Source: Phorcus lineatus | Taxonomy: Eukaryota; Mollusca; Gastropoda; Trochida; Trochidae | NCBI GenBank assembly: GCA_921293015.1 | Contig: OV121092.1 | Span: forward strand, 36,029,764 to 36,093,763 | Reading direction: 5' to 3' | Length of the DNA stretch: 64,000 nt | Part shown: piece after piece, positions 34,943 to 46,058 of the stretch | How positions within the stretch are numbered: position 1 is the first letter of the stretch | How the letters are laid out: the number at the start of each line of letters is the position of its first letter | Program-made: the position numbers and the translations under genes | Notes under the pieces: generated by a model | Databases searched by the model: none | What the model was told of the DNA's origin: nothing | Seen by the model: only the letters and a program-made list of their open reading frames with translations

Positions 34943-37900
34943 ATATATATGTTTCTTCAGATTGGGTTTGGGAAAGATGAACAAATTAGACATCATATGG
35001 ACTGAAAGGGCTCTTGGGAAATGTATCTCCATACTGTATATCGGGAAGCTTGTGTCGCAATTCATCGGTAAAGCAGTTATACCCACCACTCTTATTTTTT
35101 ACTTTCCTTTTAATCCATTGAAAACTTATTGGAACCCTGGTAACAAGGATTAGGTTCACAGAAGTGAAACAGAAGCTTGTTTTCATATTTTATTCACATA
35201 AAGCGATTCACAAAATCAAATTTTGACAATAAATCAGGTAAAACTTTCTTGAATCCTTTTACAAATGTCAGTAAAGGCTCAATTCCATGCAGTTTTAAGC
35301 AAAATCTTAAAGAAAAAAAAAATCAACATTAATTCCTGCCCTTCATGCTCCAATGACATCATTGAGATGTCACATGTTCAAAGCTTATGCAATCAACCAA
35401 TTTGATATCAATATATAAAAGTCACCAAATATATCATTCCCTGCTCTTTAGAATGTGACAGCTTAAATCTCCCACTTCATGTTAGAAAAGTTATGTTGTT
35501 CAATCTGTGACAAGTCTGTAGAAGCTTACACAAACATCTTAAATCATTTTCCTGCTCATCAGGCTTTGAAGGAGTCACTCATCAACACTTATGTATGTCA
35601 TCAAATTGCCTCCTCACCGAATGAATTCAACCCACCAAAACGTGAAATAAAAGGCTCACCTTTAAAAAAATGAGACATTGAACATGTGGTTTATCTTGAA
35701 GAAATAAGTGTCAATGTCAAACTGTTTTACCTTTAAATACAAACTTGAATGATTTTATCCAAGGAAACACCGAAGCCCAACACTCTAACGTTAACTTGCC
35801 TGTATAATTTGTTTCATAATTTTATTATGAAAGTCTTTGTTTCACAGCAAAGTCTATATGAATATTGATATAAAATCTGTTAAACACTTGACCCCTAGCT
35901 TATATTTTTGACACTGAAATTATTAAACTTCAAAACTTACATATTGTCAAATAAGTATAGCATAACAACAACTAATCCTATTTGCAACCAAATAATTGTT
36001 ATTTTAACTATTTTATTGAAAGCTAGAGATGAAAGCTTTTGAAAATCAAATGGAAAACCATATCTTTATACAAAATAATATAACCTTTACTTCAGCCCAC
36101 AAGGATAGGGAAGCCTGTTTCAATAGGGTAATACTGTGAAAAAATACTTTTCATTCCAACATGGCCCTTTCCAGTTATCTCCCATATATCAACATTGTTG
36201 TAACGTTTTGGTGAATAGATCAGAAAACCGGGCAAAATAATGACACTTACTTCATACATAAATGTATTTATTTTTTTGCATTTTCCAAATTGCAGCCCTG
36301 TGACTATTTCAATCATCTGAACATCATATTTGATCGCTGAACTGTCATATTCAACAAAAACAAGAATACCAAAATTTGCATTTAGAAGTGAAAGGCCTGT
36401 AAAAATAGCCGATGAAGGTCTAGTGAAGATTTTCATTTTAGAAGTCATCTCAACGCAGATGATAGAAACAGATTCACCGTCTTCAACCCAACATGTAATA
36501 TTACCAGCGACCGAAAGATAATAAACGAAACTTCCCTTAACAAAAAGCCAGATTCTCTTGCTGTTGCTTTTGATTTGTGAATGAGTGCAAATCTGACTGC
36601 TTCTATTTTTTCCAAACTTCTTTGTGCTAAAAAACAATTTGTCATTGTATAAATTCAAATGATAGGCCCCTTTGTGTTTGGAAATCTTCTTCTTTTTTGT
36701 GTTTGCCCTCATAACTTGTTTAAATATACCATCCGAATTAGAACAGAAAACAGTTGATATTTGGTCATAAACAAGAGACAGGACTTTTTCTGTAAGAGTT
36801 ATTCTTGTTCTTTTTCTTTTCCGTGTTTTCATTGACACTTTATAGATATGCCTCCTAGATCCATATTTTGTAACCATGACAAAAGTAACATCTTTCTTTG
36901 TTTCAGCTCTTGATCTATCATCCTTCCTCTCAAGAGATTCAACATAATTTCTTATTTGTACACTCTTCAGAGCAGGTTTTGTATCAATTTTGTACAAGTT
37001 TCCCAAATCCAAATCTGCCAGGACACATCCAGAGATAGACACACAAGCTACAGCACACTGCACAGGTGTTTTACAGCTGCTAGTGGTGACTTGCTGGTGA
37101 CTGGAAAGTTGGAGTATATCGTCTTTCTTGTGTTTGAATGTTGAGGTCGTGAAAGACCCCGTCTGACCACACCAGAACATGAGAGCAATCACCAAAATCC
37201 TGAATAATTGTGGAACCATCATTTCAATGAAGAAGATAACTTAGGCTGGCACAACTGATTCCGTATCTTACTTCAGCAAACCTTTTCACAAAATATCTCG
37301 AACCACTGAAGAAATATAGAGTTGCATTGATTTCTTTCTTTATGTACACAAAAGAAAAAAAGATGTCTTTCATAATTTATTTATTTCAATTACTCCGTGA
37401 TTGTGAGGTTTTCCAGATATTACTGAATTATATAAAAGTGTTTTTTGTTTCCAAGGAATTTCAAGTGGGAGTAATTTTCCAAATATCAAGAAAGTGACAT
37501 AGAAGCCTGTTTCAACTCAAAGAAACAATTCTGATTATGGTTTAATTGATTTTCTCATTAAAAATTTAGAACAATTTCTTTCAATTTCTCAAGGTTGAAG
37601 ACAAAGGCTTTTCAACTCATTTTCTTTAGGCTCTGCCTAGAAGACAGTGGTATTCAATTTCGCATTCTGTCTAAAGATTCAAAACCCAATTCACAAAAGT
37701 TTAATCACTGTTTTTGAAGAACGTCTAGCACAAATAAATCATGGTGTTCCTTTTAGTGTTTATTGCCTCGTTCTATATGAATATTAGGGTTGACTAATGA
37801 CCGTGAGTGGAATATGAAATATCAATCTACTTTGGTGACCTGCTCTTGAAATAGCTATTGCAAGTTTGGATCCATTCCCATAAAATCAAGTTTAACTACT

Positions 37901-40900
37901 TTAAAATCAGGAAAAAGACCACTTAATTAATGATGCATCAATTATTAATTCATGTTTTCTAACAATAATGTACTATTGCAACACAGACATTTGCTTTCTA
38001 GGAGTAGTTCAGTGTTTTGCCATACCCCAAGCAGAAGTCTGGTAAAAAAGACATTTGTCTAGTCTCTATGAGTGTCCAAATGATCAAATATAACTTTGGA
38101 ATATAATTTTCCATATTGACATAATCAGCTAATTTACATCACAGTGTGTAAGAATGAGGGGTTTTATACACAAACCATGCAAACGTGATACCAAACATAT
38201 TTTATTTTCTGTTACTATCACTAGTGCAACCTCATAAGAAATGCAGTAATTAAAGTTGCAATAATTCCAAGCATAACAAGTGTTTGCCACTAACATGGCA
38301 ATGTCCCCCGCCGTTATGAGATATTCGGCATAATTAATATTATCGCGTTAACAATGTATTACAGTGGTCAAAGTGTCATGGTGACCGTGAAAATGAGGTC
38401 AAGGTCACCAATGTCCACTGGCATCTGAGTCTTCTGCCATTGAAAGCTGTCACCAAATATGAACACTCTAGGTGCTAAGCTTCACGAGTTTGCCGTGGTG
38501 ACCTTGAAAATGACGTCAAGGTCACCAAAGTCGACTGGTGTCTGAGTCTTCCTCCATTGAAAGCTGTCACCAAATATGAACACTCTAGGTGCTAAGCTTC
38601 ACGAGTTTGCCGTGGTGACCTTGAAAATGACGTCAAGGTCACCAAAGTCGACTGGTGTCTGAGTCTTCCTCCATCGAAGGCTGTCACCAAATATGACCAC
38701 TGTAGGTGCTAAGCTTCATGAGTTATCCCGTTAATAAGAATCCGGACGTACGTGGTGTCATGATGACCTTGAAAATGACGTCAAGGTCACCAAAGTCGAC
38801 TGGCGTCTGAGTCTTCCTCCATTGAAAGCTGTCACTAAATATGAACACTCTAGGTGCTAAGCTTCACGAGTTTGCCGTGGTGACCTTGAAAATGACGTCA
38901 AGGTCACCAAAGTCGACTGGTGTCTGAGTCTTCCTCCATCGAAAGCTGTCACCAAATATGACCACTCTAGGTGCTAAGCTTCATGAGTTATCCCGTTAAC
39001 AAGAATCCGGACGTACGTGGTGTCGTGGTGACCTTGAAAATGACGTCAAGGTCACCAAAGGTGACTGGCGTCTGAGTCTTCCTCCATTAAAAGCTGTCAC
39101 CAGATATGAACACTCTAGGTGCTAAGCTTCATGAGTTATCGCGTACGTACGTACGTACGGACGCCGCTGAATTCATAGTCCCCCGTTCCGCGTTGCGGCG
39201 GGGGACAACAGTAGAGCCAATGGCTTTGTAACTCATCTGTCTTTGAATCATTAATCATATTATGTTGAAGAGTGGCACACCAGTCTGATTAAAATCGACC
39301 GTGTTCCGAGCAATAAATGATTAAAAATATTGACTTTATCAAGATTTGAACTCTATCTGTCTAGGCTATCCTCTCCACATCGGTCTGAAGGCAGCTTCAC
39401 TGCTCGCATGTGCCGACACCAGTTTAGCGCTGACAAAACCTAGTCATTGGCGAACCAATCACATCATTGCGTTTAAAATAAGGATAGCGGCGATCAAGGT
39501 TAACGATTTGTAAATGGGAGTTACTTGCCCCTAGCTACTGATACCGAATGCTTTTGCCGCACACATTGTGATTGGTTAGCTGAGTTTACATAAGAACTTG
39601 CACTACAGTAGGCTGCGGTCAGATCGATGTGGAGAGGATAGCCTAAACAGATAGAGTTCGAATCTCGATAGAGTCAATATTTTGACACTTTTATTCCTCG
39701 GAACACAGTCAATTTTAATCAGACTGACTGGCACACATGTTAATTAAAAGCAGGTAAATAACATTTGACATTACAATTTGAATTCATAATTTGAGAGCTT
39801 TTCCTTAATCCGAGGAAGAAACATCTTTCAAGGACTCCGAATCTCACATTGTGTTTCAATACAAACAACTTTCATGTATTATCAACTATTGATTGCATCA
39901 TAAGGGCTTTGAATTTCTTTTCTAAATAGTTGCATTTTTCATATCAAATAAACTGAAGGTTTTGTAGGCCTGATAAGCAAAAAGGGAAAACATTTAAAAG
40001 CGTTGTATAACGTAAATATGAAAGAAAATTGCAGACCCCTCTCAACAGACACTCAAATAGAACTCTCCATATAAGGCACTGACCTGTATTCAGACCAATC
40101 ATCTGCCAGAGACAGGCGTCAGTGTGGTCGCGATCATGTACGTGTATTCCAGAGAGGTTGATATAGCGCAGTTTGGCACATGTGACTAGGAGCATCTGTA
40201 GCCCTCGTATATCAGACACTGCTGGTGTTTCGTTGTCGGTTTGCTGGAATCAGCAAATAACAATCAATCAAACAGAAATTCGTTACTGCAAATTTTAAGC
40301 TATTAACATAAACATGGAAGTAAAAAAATTCTTCAAATATATTTTAGGAACAATTCATACAAATGACAGAAAGGGGTTACAGATCAATATTATTATTAAG
40401 CAATATTTATAATCTAAAAGTCAAATAGAGTCTCAACAGAATGTGATTTGAAATCGATTGAATAATACAGTCAATTCTATTCAATATGTTAAATTCCAAA
40501 GAAATCAAAATCAATCATAATCTAGTATCAAGTCCTCTCTATGGTATCAAAGTATAAAAACCAAAAGACCCATAAAATACAGTGTGATAACTATGATCAT
40601 GTTAATGGAATCAACTATAAGCAATTTGATCTTCAAATTTAACTTTTCATTGAATTGCACATTCTCTCCCAACAGAGGTAGATCCGACATAAATTCCTAT
40701 ATAACCTCTGTTTTAATAAGAAGGTTTCTCAGGCTTCAGGCAGTTCCCTCTACCAGTGCAATATTGCAACTTAAACTACCTGGCAATAATTCAGCCAATG
40801 AAAACAACGATTGCATGAATAACATATTTGTTGTCACATAGGTCTATGCAATGATGCAGTTGCAAAATGAGGCGTATGTGTTCTGTAAAGACAACTCAAA

Positions 40901-43369
40901 GTGCAAGGTGCATATTCGAATAAAGTTTAGCATTTGGAAAGCTTACGAAAATGTATTAGGCGATTTGAATGATAAATTTTTAAATGGTGTCGCTGATTGC
41001 AAAACTAACTGTGATTGCATCCAATCAGCGTTCTACATTTCATGCCAGAGAAACTTTGTATTAGGACAGAGGTTGTATAGGAATTTATGATGGAGCTACC
41101 TCTGTGGGGAGAGAATGTCACTTTATGTGAAATGCAAAAACTGAAAAAAATCTTTTGAATATGACATAATCAAATATTTGTTCATTTAAAACTGCACTGT
41201 GCTAGACAAACCTCATTAAAATATCTTACTAACAAATGAATAAACAAGTGATCTAGAATTTAAGCTGACATTATTGCTGAACTGAAACTTATAATATACC
41301 CTACTCTTAAAAAAGCTGTGCTTCTAAAACTATAACTTTTAATATTAAAAATAAACTCTGGAGCACTGACCTTAAGAATGTTGTGGCAGTTCTGGAGGTT
41401 GATACTGACTAGTTCCGAACAGTTCTCAGCGATCACTTTGAGACTCGAGCTCTTGATTCTGCAGTTGTCTGCGAGATTGAGATACTGGAGTTTCTTGGCA
41501 CGGTCAAATTGAAAGACATTATTTGGCAAGTCAAATACAGCACGGGAGAGATCCAAATACTTCAGTTTGTCAATCTTTTCAAGACATTTAACAAACTGAG
41601 GTTTGTCCTGCAACTGCTGCAAATTTGAAGTTGGCTGAAGCAACGTTTCAAAGGAGAGTGTCAATTTACAAACTTCAAACAATGTCCCAAAGAAGAACAT
41701 TCTTGCAGCTGGATCGATTGCATCGTTCAAACACAACACTCGAAGATTCTTCAAATTATCCTTCTGATGGATCTGTGGTTGAAGAAGATATCGAGGCATT
41801 CCTCGAGAACTACTTGGGGAGCCTAGCACATGGAGCTCTTCCAAGTCACGACAGTATTCAAAGAAGGATGGTTGTGAAAGGAAATGCATTGAAATGTTGT
41901 GAGAGAACTCCAACTGATGTTTGAAATGAAGACATATCACCTTCAGTCCGGCCACAGTCTCCTGCAGGGTGGGACTAGCTGCCAGTTCAGTGTGGAAGTC
42001 TCGGATGTCCTGTAGAGTGAAAGCTAATGTGTTGAGTTTCTTTAAACTCTCAAGAATCTTACAGACTCTCTTCACAGTTAGATTGCACTGAAGGAGATAG
42101 AGACTATGAAGGTTTTTACAACATGCCAATCCAGATAAGAGACTCTTGCCTGACAGCCAGTAGCAGTAGCTTAGATTGAGCGACTGGATGTGAAGGGATG
42201 CTGATTTCAAGTAGTTCAGTAGGAAGCCATCTGTCAATTGATAACAACTCTCAAAGGAGGATTTTCTGTAAACAAAAATAAAATTGACATTCAATTCAAA
42301 CTGAACAGCAACATTATTCACAAAAAGTCAAGAAAAGGAAATAAATAATATGTATCATATTGTCTGAGATAATGTAACAATCTAAGGATAAATATATTAG
42401 ATGCAAATGCATCCTGCTATGTCAGCATATTTGTCTACGCTTAGCTCCATCATATACTATGATATTCTTTGGCCTAAAACACTTGTATCGCTAAATAAAG
42501 CAAGCCAATGAAATGACTGGCATTCAGCAATAGCGGCACAACCCAAATGAGAAATTCAAACAAATGTCAATGCAGGCTATAAATAATCATGAGTAATCAG
42601 CCGTAAGCAATACGAGCCCATCAATATAAATTTAAGCAAATCAAATATGCAAGATAATAAAGTCATTACACTGAGATTTTGAAAGTTTGTTTCAGGTATG
42701 CATGTTTAGTTTCAGATCAGACAGTGCTCAAGGCCTTACAGTGATTTACTAATGAAATTAATCAATGAATGAGTTTTTTTTCAGTAGCAAACCCTACTAG
42801 AATCATTCAATAGGTAGTAATTCTTACTTTCCTAATTATAAAACTGACAATAGATTATCAGATTCTGCAATCGATTTTAACATCAGAGAGCAGTAACCGA
42901 TCAATCTACGATTATCATTGATCATCAGAGTACAACTGTCTGAACATGATAATCAAGTTTCTAAATGCAATAATAGTTATTGTGCTGTGATACTAAGCAA
43001 ACATCTCAAGTTATAGTTTATTTTACTTCATTCATTATCTATTTATTTAAATCATATAATTTAATATTCAATCAAAATAATATCTAAACATAGACTCAAT
43101 GGCATTAAAACTTAAATTAATGCTTTAAAAGGCACTTTTCAATGCATCAGACGACTATAGTTCAAAAGTAGACAAAGCCTCCGTTCTTTAGGATGTTCTT
43201 CCGCATAACTGATGACGTACCGAACCAAACACCTGTCGTGACAAAGTCGATGGAACTTTCTGTCGACTTTGCTTGCTTTGCATAAATCGATCGATGACAA
43301 ATAACTAAGGATATGAATGATAATATCTTCGGAAAGTCTGTCAAGTTGACTTTCCATGGGCGCGGCCAT
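27694..43369 (-). CDS. FBXL18: F-box/LRR-repeat protein 18 orthologue (10 exons, 718 aa)
   Basis: Exons, in transcript order: 43221-43369, 41371-42265, 40084-40243, 33227-33378, 32028-32206, 30967-31055, 30200-30353, 29151-29289, 28847-28929, 27694-27850. All introns are GT-AG and the phases join without a break. FBXL proteins are substrate receptors of SCF ubiquitin ligases; the F-box binds SKP1. The F-box is in exon 1 (residues 8-48, LSEDIIIHILSYLSSIDLC), followed by leucine-rich repeats. Matches specific to FBXL18 as I recall the vertebrate protein are CPQLEELELIGAGF (exon 5), RLEQPY across the exon 7/8 junction, LALQLFTC-like and SCKNLQ.SL (exon 9), and TRPAL with HLEDIT near the end (exon 10). 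I chose the start MAAPMESQ; an upstream in-frame extension without a better context is possible. The 6.7-kb intron 3 houses a nested gene and several repeats. Confidence 0.93.
28245..28515. repeat. Dispersed repeat, copy 1 (FBXL18 last intron 9)
   Basis: This aligns in the same orientation with 58265-58505. Shared landmarks are 'atcttccca', 'gccagccc', 'taagatag', 'gccacatttccc'-like text, 'ggctgctg', 'atagtccaatga', 'ttggcagcaaggtttaaat' and 'gactggtgcaa'. A shorter related piece may lie near 28690-28760. It has no coding capacity that I can recognise and no clear ends. It sits between FBXL18 exons 10 and 9. Confidence 0.7.
31150..31175. promoter_or_regulatory. AAGGGAGGTAACTC motif inside an FBXL18 intron
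   Basis: The word CAAGGGAGGTAACTC at about 31159-31173 is the reverse complement of the GAGTTACCTCCCTTG found just upstream of PSMC3IP (63880-63895). A close variant lies upstream of the FBXL18 start (43406-43420). Its role in an intron is unknown; it may be part of a dispersed repeat. Confidence 0.35.
33528..33720. repeat. Degenerate fragment of the TTCTCTCCCAACAGAGGTAG MITE family
   Basis: The start 'cttctcccaacagagctagct' resembles the terminal repeat at 40670 and 45981. The next 150 bases share landmarks with the interior of the 40670 copy (ctctgggcttctagcag / tctcaggcttcaggcag, 'gcaatgaaaaacac' / 'gccaatgaaaacaac'). The right end was not found. It lies in FBXL18 intron 3. Confidence 0.4.
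34293..34592 (-). mobile_element. tRNA-derived SINE, near full length
   Basis: Read on the - strand: tRNA-like head with box A and box B, a body containing 'gcaggctttctccctgc', and the conserved tail 'ttgaaagcggcgttgaac'. It is flanked by a 13-base duplication with one mismatch, GCTATAGCTTGTA at 34280-34292 and GCTATAGCATGTA at 34593-34605. It lies in FBXL18 intron 3 in the same direction as the gene. Confidence 0.92.
34910..34951. repeat. (TA)n microsatellite
   Basis: About 42 bases of alternating AT with one TGTATG interruption. Confidence 0.9.
36012..36017 (-). terminator. Poly(A) signal of the nested secreted-protein gene
   Basis: TTTATT on the + strand is AATAAA for the - strand gene. 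It lies 75 bases after the stop codon at 36092-36094, a normal distance for a short 3' UTR. Confidence 0.5.
36092..37222 (-). CDS. Single-exon secreted protein of unknown function, nested in FBXL18 intron 3 (376 aa)
   Basis: An uninterrupted 376-codon frame, by far the longest in the window. The start has a clear signal peptide (hydrophobic residues 6-17, likely cut near residue 22). A Cys cluster at residues 50-66 with spacing C-x5-C-x3-C-x5-C resembles the core of a PAN/apple module. A basic stretch follows (near residues 130-142, KTRKRKRTR). The rest is a run of short hydrophobic strands alternating with polar turns, such as SFVYYLSVAGNITCWVEDG and EVSVIILPGFLIYSPKR, which suggests a beta-propeller or another all-beta fold. 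One possible N-glycosylation site is the NIT sequon in SVAGNITCW. It is on the same strand as its host and has its own poly(A) signal. I do not recognise the family. Being intronless among intron-rich genes, it may have arisen by retroposition or be a lineage-specific gene; no poly-A tail or target duplication was seen. Confidence 0.75.
   Translation of the reverse strand: MMVPQLFRILVIALMFWCGQTGSFTTSTFKHKKDDILQLSSHQQVTTSSCKTPVQCAVACVSISGCVLADLDLGNLYKIDTKPALKSVQIRNYVESLERKDDRSRAETKKDVTFVMVTKYGSRRHIYKVSMKTRKRKRTRITLTEKVLSLVYDQISTVFCSNSDGIFKQVMRANTKKKKISKHKGAYHLNLYNDKLFFSTKKFGKNRSSQICTHSQIKSNSKRIWLFVKGSFVYYLSVAGNITCWVEDGESVSIICVEMTSKMKIFTRPSSAIFTGLSLLNANFGILVFVEYDSSAIKYDVQMIEIVTGLQFGKCKKINTFMYEVSVIILPGFLIYSPKRYNNVDIWEITGKGHVGMKSIFSQYYPIETGFPILVG
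38303..39206. mobile_element. GTCCCCCGCCG-ended element carrying a tandem motif array
   Basis: The left end reads GTCCCCCGCCG and the right end its reverse complement CGGCGGGGGAC. Between about 38379 and 39145 are six tandem units, four of 116 to 120 bases and others of about 147-150 that add 'cccgttaataagaatccgg' or a variant. Each unit carries an 11-base inverted repeat GGTGACCTTGA / TCAAGGTCACC with TGACG between, which also builds a TGACGTCA-like palindrome. It lies in FBXL18 intron 3. No coding sequence. Confidence 0.75.
39281..39726. mobile_element. CAGTCTGATT-family MITE, copy 2
   Basis: The left end is CAGTCTGATTAAAATCGACC and the right end 'tcaattttaatcagactg'. The inverted repeat extends inward through 'gtgttccgag', 'gactctatctgtctaggctatcc'-like text and 'ctccacatcg'. 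The flanks are AGTGGCACAC (39271-39280) and ACTGGCACAC (39727-39736), a 10-base duplication with one mismatch, in keeping with the Mutator superfamily and with the 9-base duplication of the copy at 25979. It lies in FBXL18 intron 3. Confidence 0.85.
40670..41117. mobile_element. CATTCTCTCCCAACAG-family MITE, 448-bp copy
   Basis: The left terminal repeat runs CATTCTCTCCCAACAGAGGT and continues with 'agatccgacataaattccta'. The right end has 'taggaatttatgatggagct' and ends GAGAGAATG. The interior is similar to the 54671-54977 copy ('ggtctatgcaatgatgcagt', 'ccaatcagcgttctacattt'). No clean target duplication is left here. It lies in FBXL18 intron 2. The short open frames inside (40584-40841, 40851-41090) have no domain. 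Confidence 0.85.
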
Positions 43370-43405
43370 GATTGGGGAATATTGATTTTGGTTTCTAAAG
43401 AGCAA

Positions 43406-43420
43406 TCCAAGGGAGGTAAT
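43406..43420 (-). promoter_or_regulatory. TTACCTCCCTTG motif upstream of FBXL18
   Basis: Read on the - strand, TATTACCTCCCTTGG lies about 40 bases before the FBXL18 start codon. The same TTACCTCCCTTG lies at a similar distance before the PSMC3IP start. It may mark the 5' UTR or core promoter, or belong to a dispersed repeat. Confidence 0.4.
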
Positions 43421-43429
43421 ACTTTTTAA

Positions 43430-44100
43430 TTTATGTACATTTAGAGTTACTCCCCTCCGAAGGATAACAAACGGGGTCTTAGAGTGTTGACAAGTATGTA
43501 TGATCTACGTCGTGCATAACAACATTTCTAAAGCAGAAAATGATAAACATGCATATGACAAATGGTTGTGAAATTCTCATTGTGTTTTGAATAAATCATC
43601 TTCTAGTAATCGATGAATAATTCTGGCATCACAAATGTCATTGAAAAGATGACATGACCTAATTCACTAAATTTAATTACCCTTCTGTGTTGAAGTTTCT
43701 TTTGCCTGCATACATCCCATAAACACGAGCTACCTTGTGGAATGGACAAGGAATTAAGAATTAATAGATCTTTACGTTTATGATGCCATGCAATATATAT
43801 GTTATGAAATAGTTTTGTAAAGAAATAGTTTTTTATGTGTTGATGTTTACAGTATCAAGGCATGTTTTTCTGGTTTCCCTTCTCTTGACATGTTCAAGAC
43901 TCAAATCTTTGACAATGTTAACAAACTCCAGTGGGATAATACATGTCTCTCATCATATAAACTCTCAGAACGTATACTGAAACGACTCCCTATAACCTTG
44001 ATCAAAACATGAGAACACCCCACTGCAAATTCAGTTTAAATAACCCTATGTTTTGCCTCTCTTCCGATATAAACTATTTGTAATGAATGCCGCCAATGGC
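43430..44100. other. Upstream region of FBXL18, no other feature seen
   Basis: AT-rich sequence before the minisatellite. I see no gene. The FBXL18 transcription start should be near the right side of 43370-43500. Confidence 0.4.
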
Positions 44101-44114
44101 TAAAATATTTCCTA

Positions 44115-44490
44115 TTCTACTGCATGCTTTACTTTCTATAGATCAACACAATGTTTTACTTCCTGTAGATCTTCTGCTGAGTTTATTTTCTATAAATATA
44201 CTGCATGTTTTACTTTCTATAGATCTACTGCATGTTTTACTGCCTATAGATCTGTTGCATCTTTTACTTCACATAGATCAACACTGGAACCTTCCTATAG
44301 ATATATTGCATGTTTTACTGCCTATAGCTCTGTTGCATGTTTACTACCTATAAATCTAGTGCATGTTATTTCCCCTATATATATCTACTGCATTAACTTC
44401 CTACAAATATAGCATGTTTTACTTCCTATAAATGTACTGCATGTTTTACTACCTACAGATATACTGCATGTTTTACTTTTCTTTAGATCT
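44115..44490. repeat. Minisatellite, unit about 27-28 bp
   Basis: Many variant copies of a unit like 'ctgcatgttttacttcctatagat' follow one another. The Leu-rich open frame 44087-44353 is a product of this repeat and is not a gene. Confidence 0.9.
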
Positions 44491-44510
44491 ACTGTACACT
44501 ATACCTCATA

Positions 44511-45086
44511 CAGGGATAAACCTAGGATGCGTTTCTGCGGCATTTCCGCATACAAATGAAAATTCCCGCACATATAAATTGAAGCTGCGCCCCTTTAACG
44601 CATTCTTTTGTAAAATAACGCAACTATAAAATCCGAATGCAGCCTATATTTATAAATGAAAGTAAATTGTAATCTAAAAACTCCGTCACTAAATCACGAT
44701 CATTCGCCGCAAGCGCTCAGACAGTGAACCAGTTTATCGACCGACGACGATATGCATCAACGTCCCTGATTGGCCATTGTAATATTCTCAGCCAATGGAA
44801 AAGCGTGTTAGTTACGGATTTGTAACTTCGCTGTCTAATCTCGCTTTCACTTTCGGTTTCATTTCCCGCACTAATATACAAATGGATCATGTCGCAGAAA
44901 AATATTTTGAGTTTCTTTAGCAAACAAACAGACAGATCACAATCGTCTCCTCCTATAACGAAGAAAAGGCCCACCTTAATTGATCAGGTGGGGCCCTTGG
45001 GACCACCTCCCAAAAAAATAGGGCCCACCCAAATTTGACCAGGTGGGGCATTGACCCACCCCAAAAAAATCCTAGGTTTATCACTG
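44511..45086. mobile_element. hAT-like non-autonomous element, CAGGGATAAACCTAGGAT ends
   Basis: The left end CAGGGATAAACCTAGGAT matches the reverse complement of the right end (CAGTGATAAACCTAGGAT) with one difference; ends of the form CAGNG are typical of hAT elements. The direct repeat CTCATA flanks it (44505-44510 and 45087-45092), shorter than the usual 8. The right part has GC-rich short repeats ('aggtggggccc', 'gggcccaccc'). No transposase frame is visible. A possible half-end of a related element is near 19067. Confidence 0.65.
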
Positions 45087-45099
45087 CTCATAGGGATCT

Positions 45100-45970
45100 A
45101 CTACCTGGTCATTTTACATCTATAAATATACCAAAGACCTCAAGCTAATGTTAGACCTAAGTTTTATACCATTATGAGTTAAAGTGACACTTAGTATGTT
45201 TCAAATTTATTATGTGGCTTAAATACTAGCCAACTTACCATCTGTCCTGAGTCAAGTTAAAAAAATCTCCCTACACTTGCATCATTGTATGGAGAATGCC
45301 AATTTTTTAAACATATTTTCATGTTTTTGATGATAATTGAAAATTGGTCATATAGATGGTAAATGTTAATATTCTACATCCAATTTACATAGATATAAGT
45401 ATACTGACCTACTAAACACTACCGACCCCTATTTGTCTTTGTATCTGCTCTGAATAAGTTTGCAGAAGAGTCATTGGCGCACGTCTCCGTACGGTTTTCA
45501 CAAATTACAAACTGTTTATTGTCAGTACATCAAACTGATGAGCATTAAGATGGTGATTTTCAGAAAGAACCATTACGCTAAGATGAAAAAGCATCATTAA
45601 CAAGTTTGAAATATTTGACTCCAGTAACATACTCTGTTCCCCTTAAAGTGTGAGTGCATTGAAAAAAGAAATTAACTCTTCTGCAGGTTTAGTTCATCTA
45701 TTTCTCAATATTGACTCAACCATGTATTTTTTTATTCAACAAGTTTCAACCTTATGTAGAAATCAGAAAATGACACAGGTTGTTATAACAATTCAAAGAC
45801 TGTTTTTCAACCACTACAGCAGACTATCTATTAAGTGATCACCTCTTTAGATAACAGGTTAGTTCCTCTCTGGTAGCTGATTTATATCATACCTATTTAG
45901 GATGAAATAAATGGGTCAAATGACAGACCCTCCGGCAATGCTTGGTATGAACGTTAAAATATGTCTTTCA
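45100..45970. other. Intergenic stretch, no recognisable feature
   Basis: AT-rich sequence between two mobile elements. Short frames only; nothing with a motif. Confidence 0.45.
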
Positions 45971-45980
45971 TCTTTATGAG

Positions 45981-46058
45981 CATTCTCTCCCAACAGAGGT
46001 AGCTCCGTCATAAATTCCTAGGAATTTATGACGGAGCTACCTCTGTTGGGAGAGAATG
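45981..46058. mobile_element. Minimal 78-bp MITE made only of its two terminal repeats
   Basis: The element is a perfect 78-base palindrome: CATTCTCTCCCAACAGAGGT and the rest of the 39-base terminal repeat, then its exact reverse complement, meeting at CCTAGG (46017-46022). The 9-base duplication CTTTATGAG lies at 45972-45980 and 46059-46067, as expected for Mutator-type transposition. It belongs to the family at 40670 and 54671, with the whole interior gone. Confidence 0.92.

Noticed and set aside
40584-41090. Two small + strand genes
   Set aside because: They fall within or at the edge of the 40670-41117 MITE.
41625-41924. 99-codon + strand frame
   Set aside because: It is antisense to FBXL18 exon 2, which has strong family support on the - strand.
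44087-44353. Leu-rich repeat-like protein
   Set aside because: It is a translation of the 27-28-bp minisatellite.
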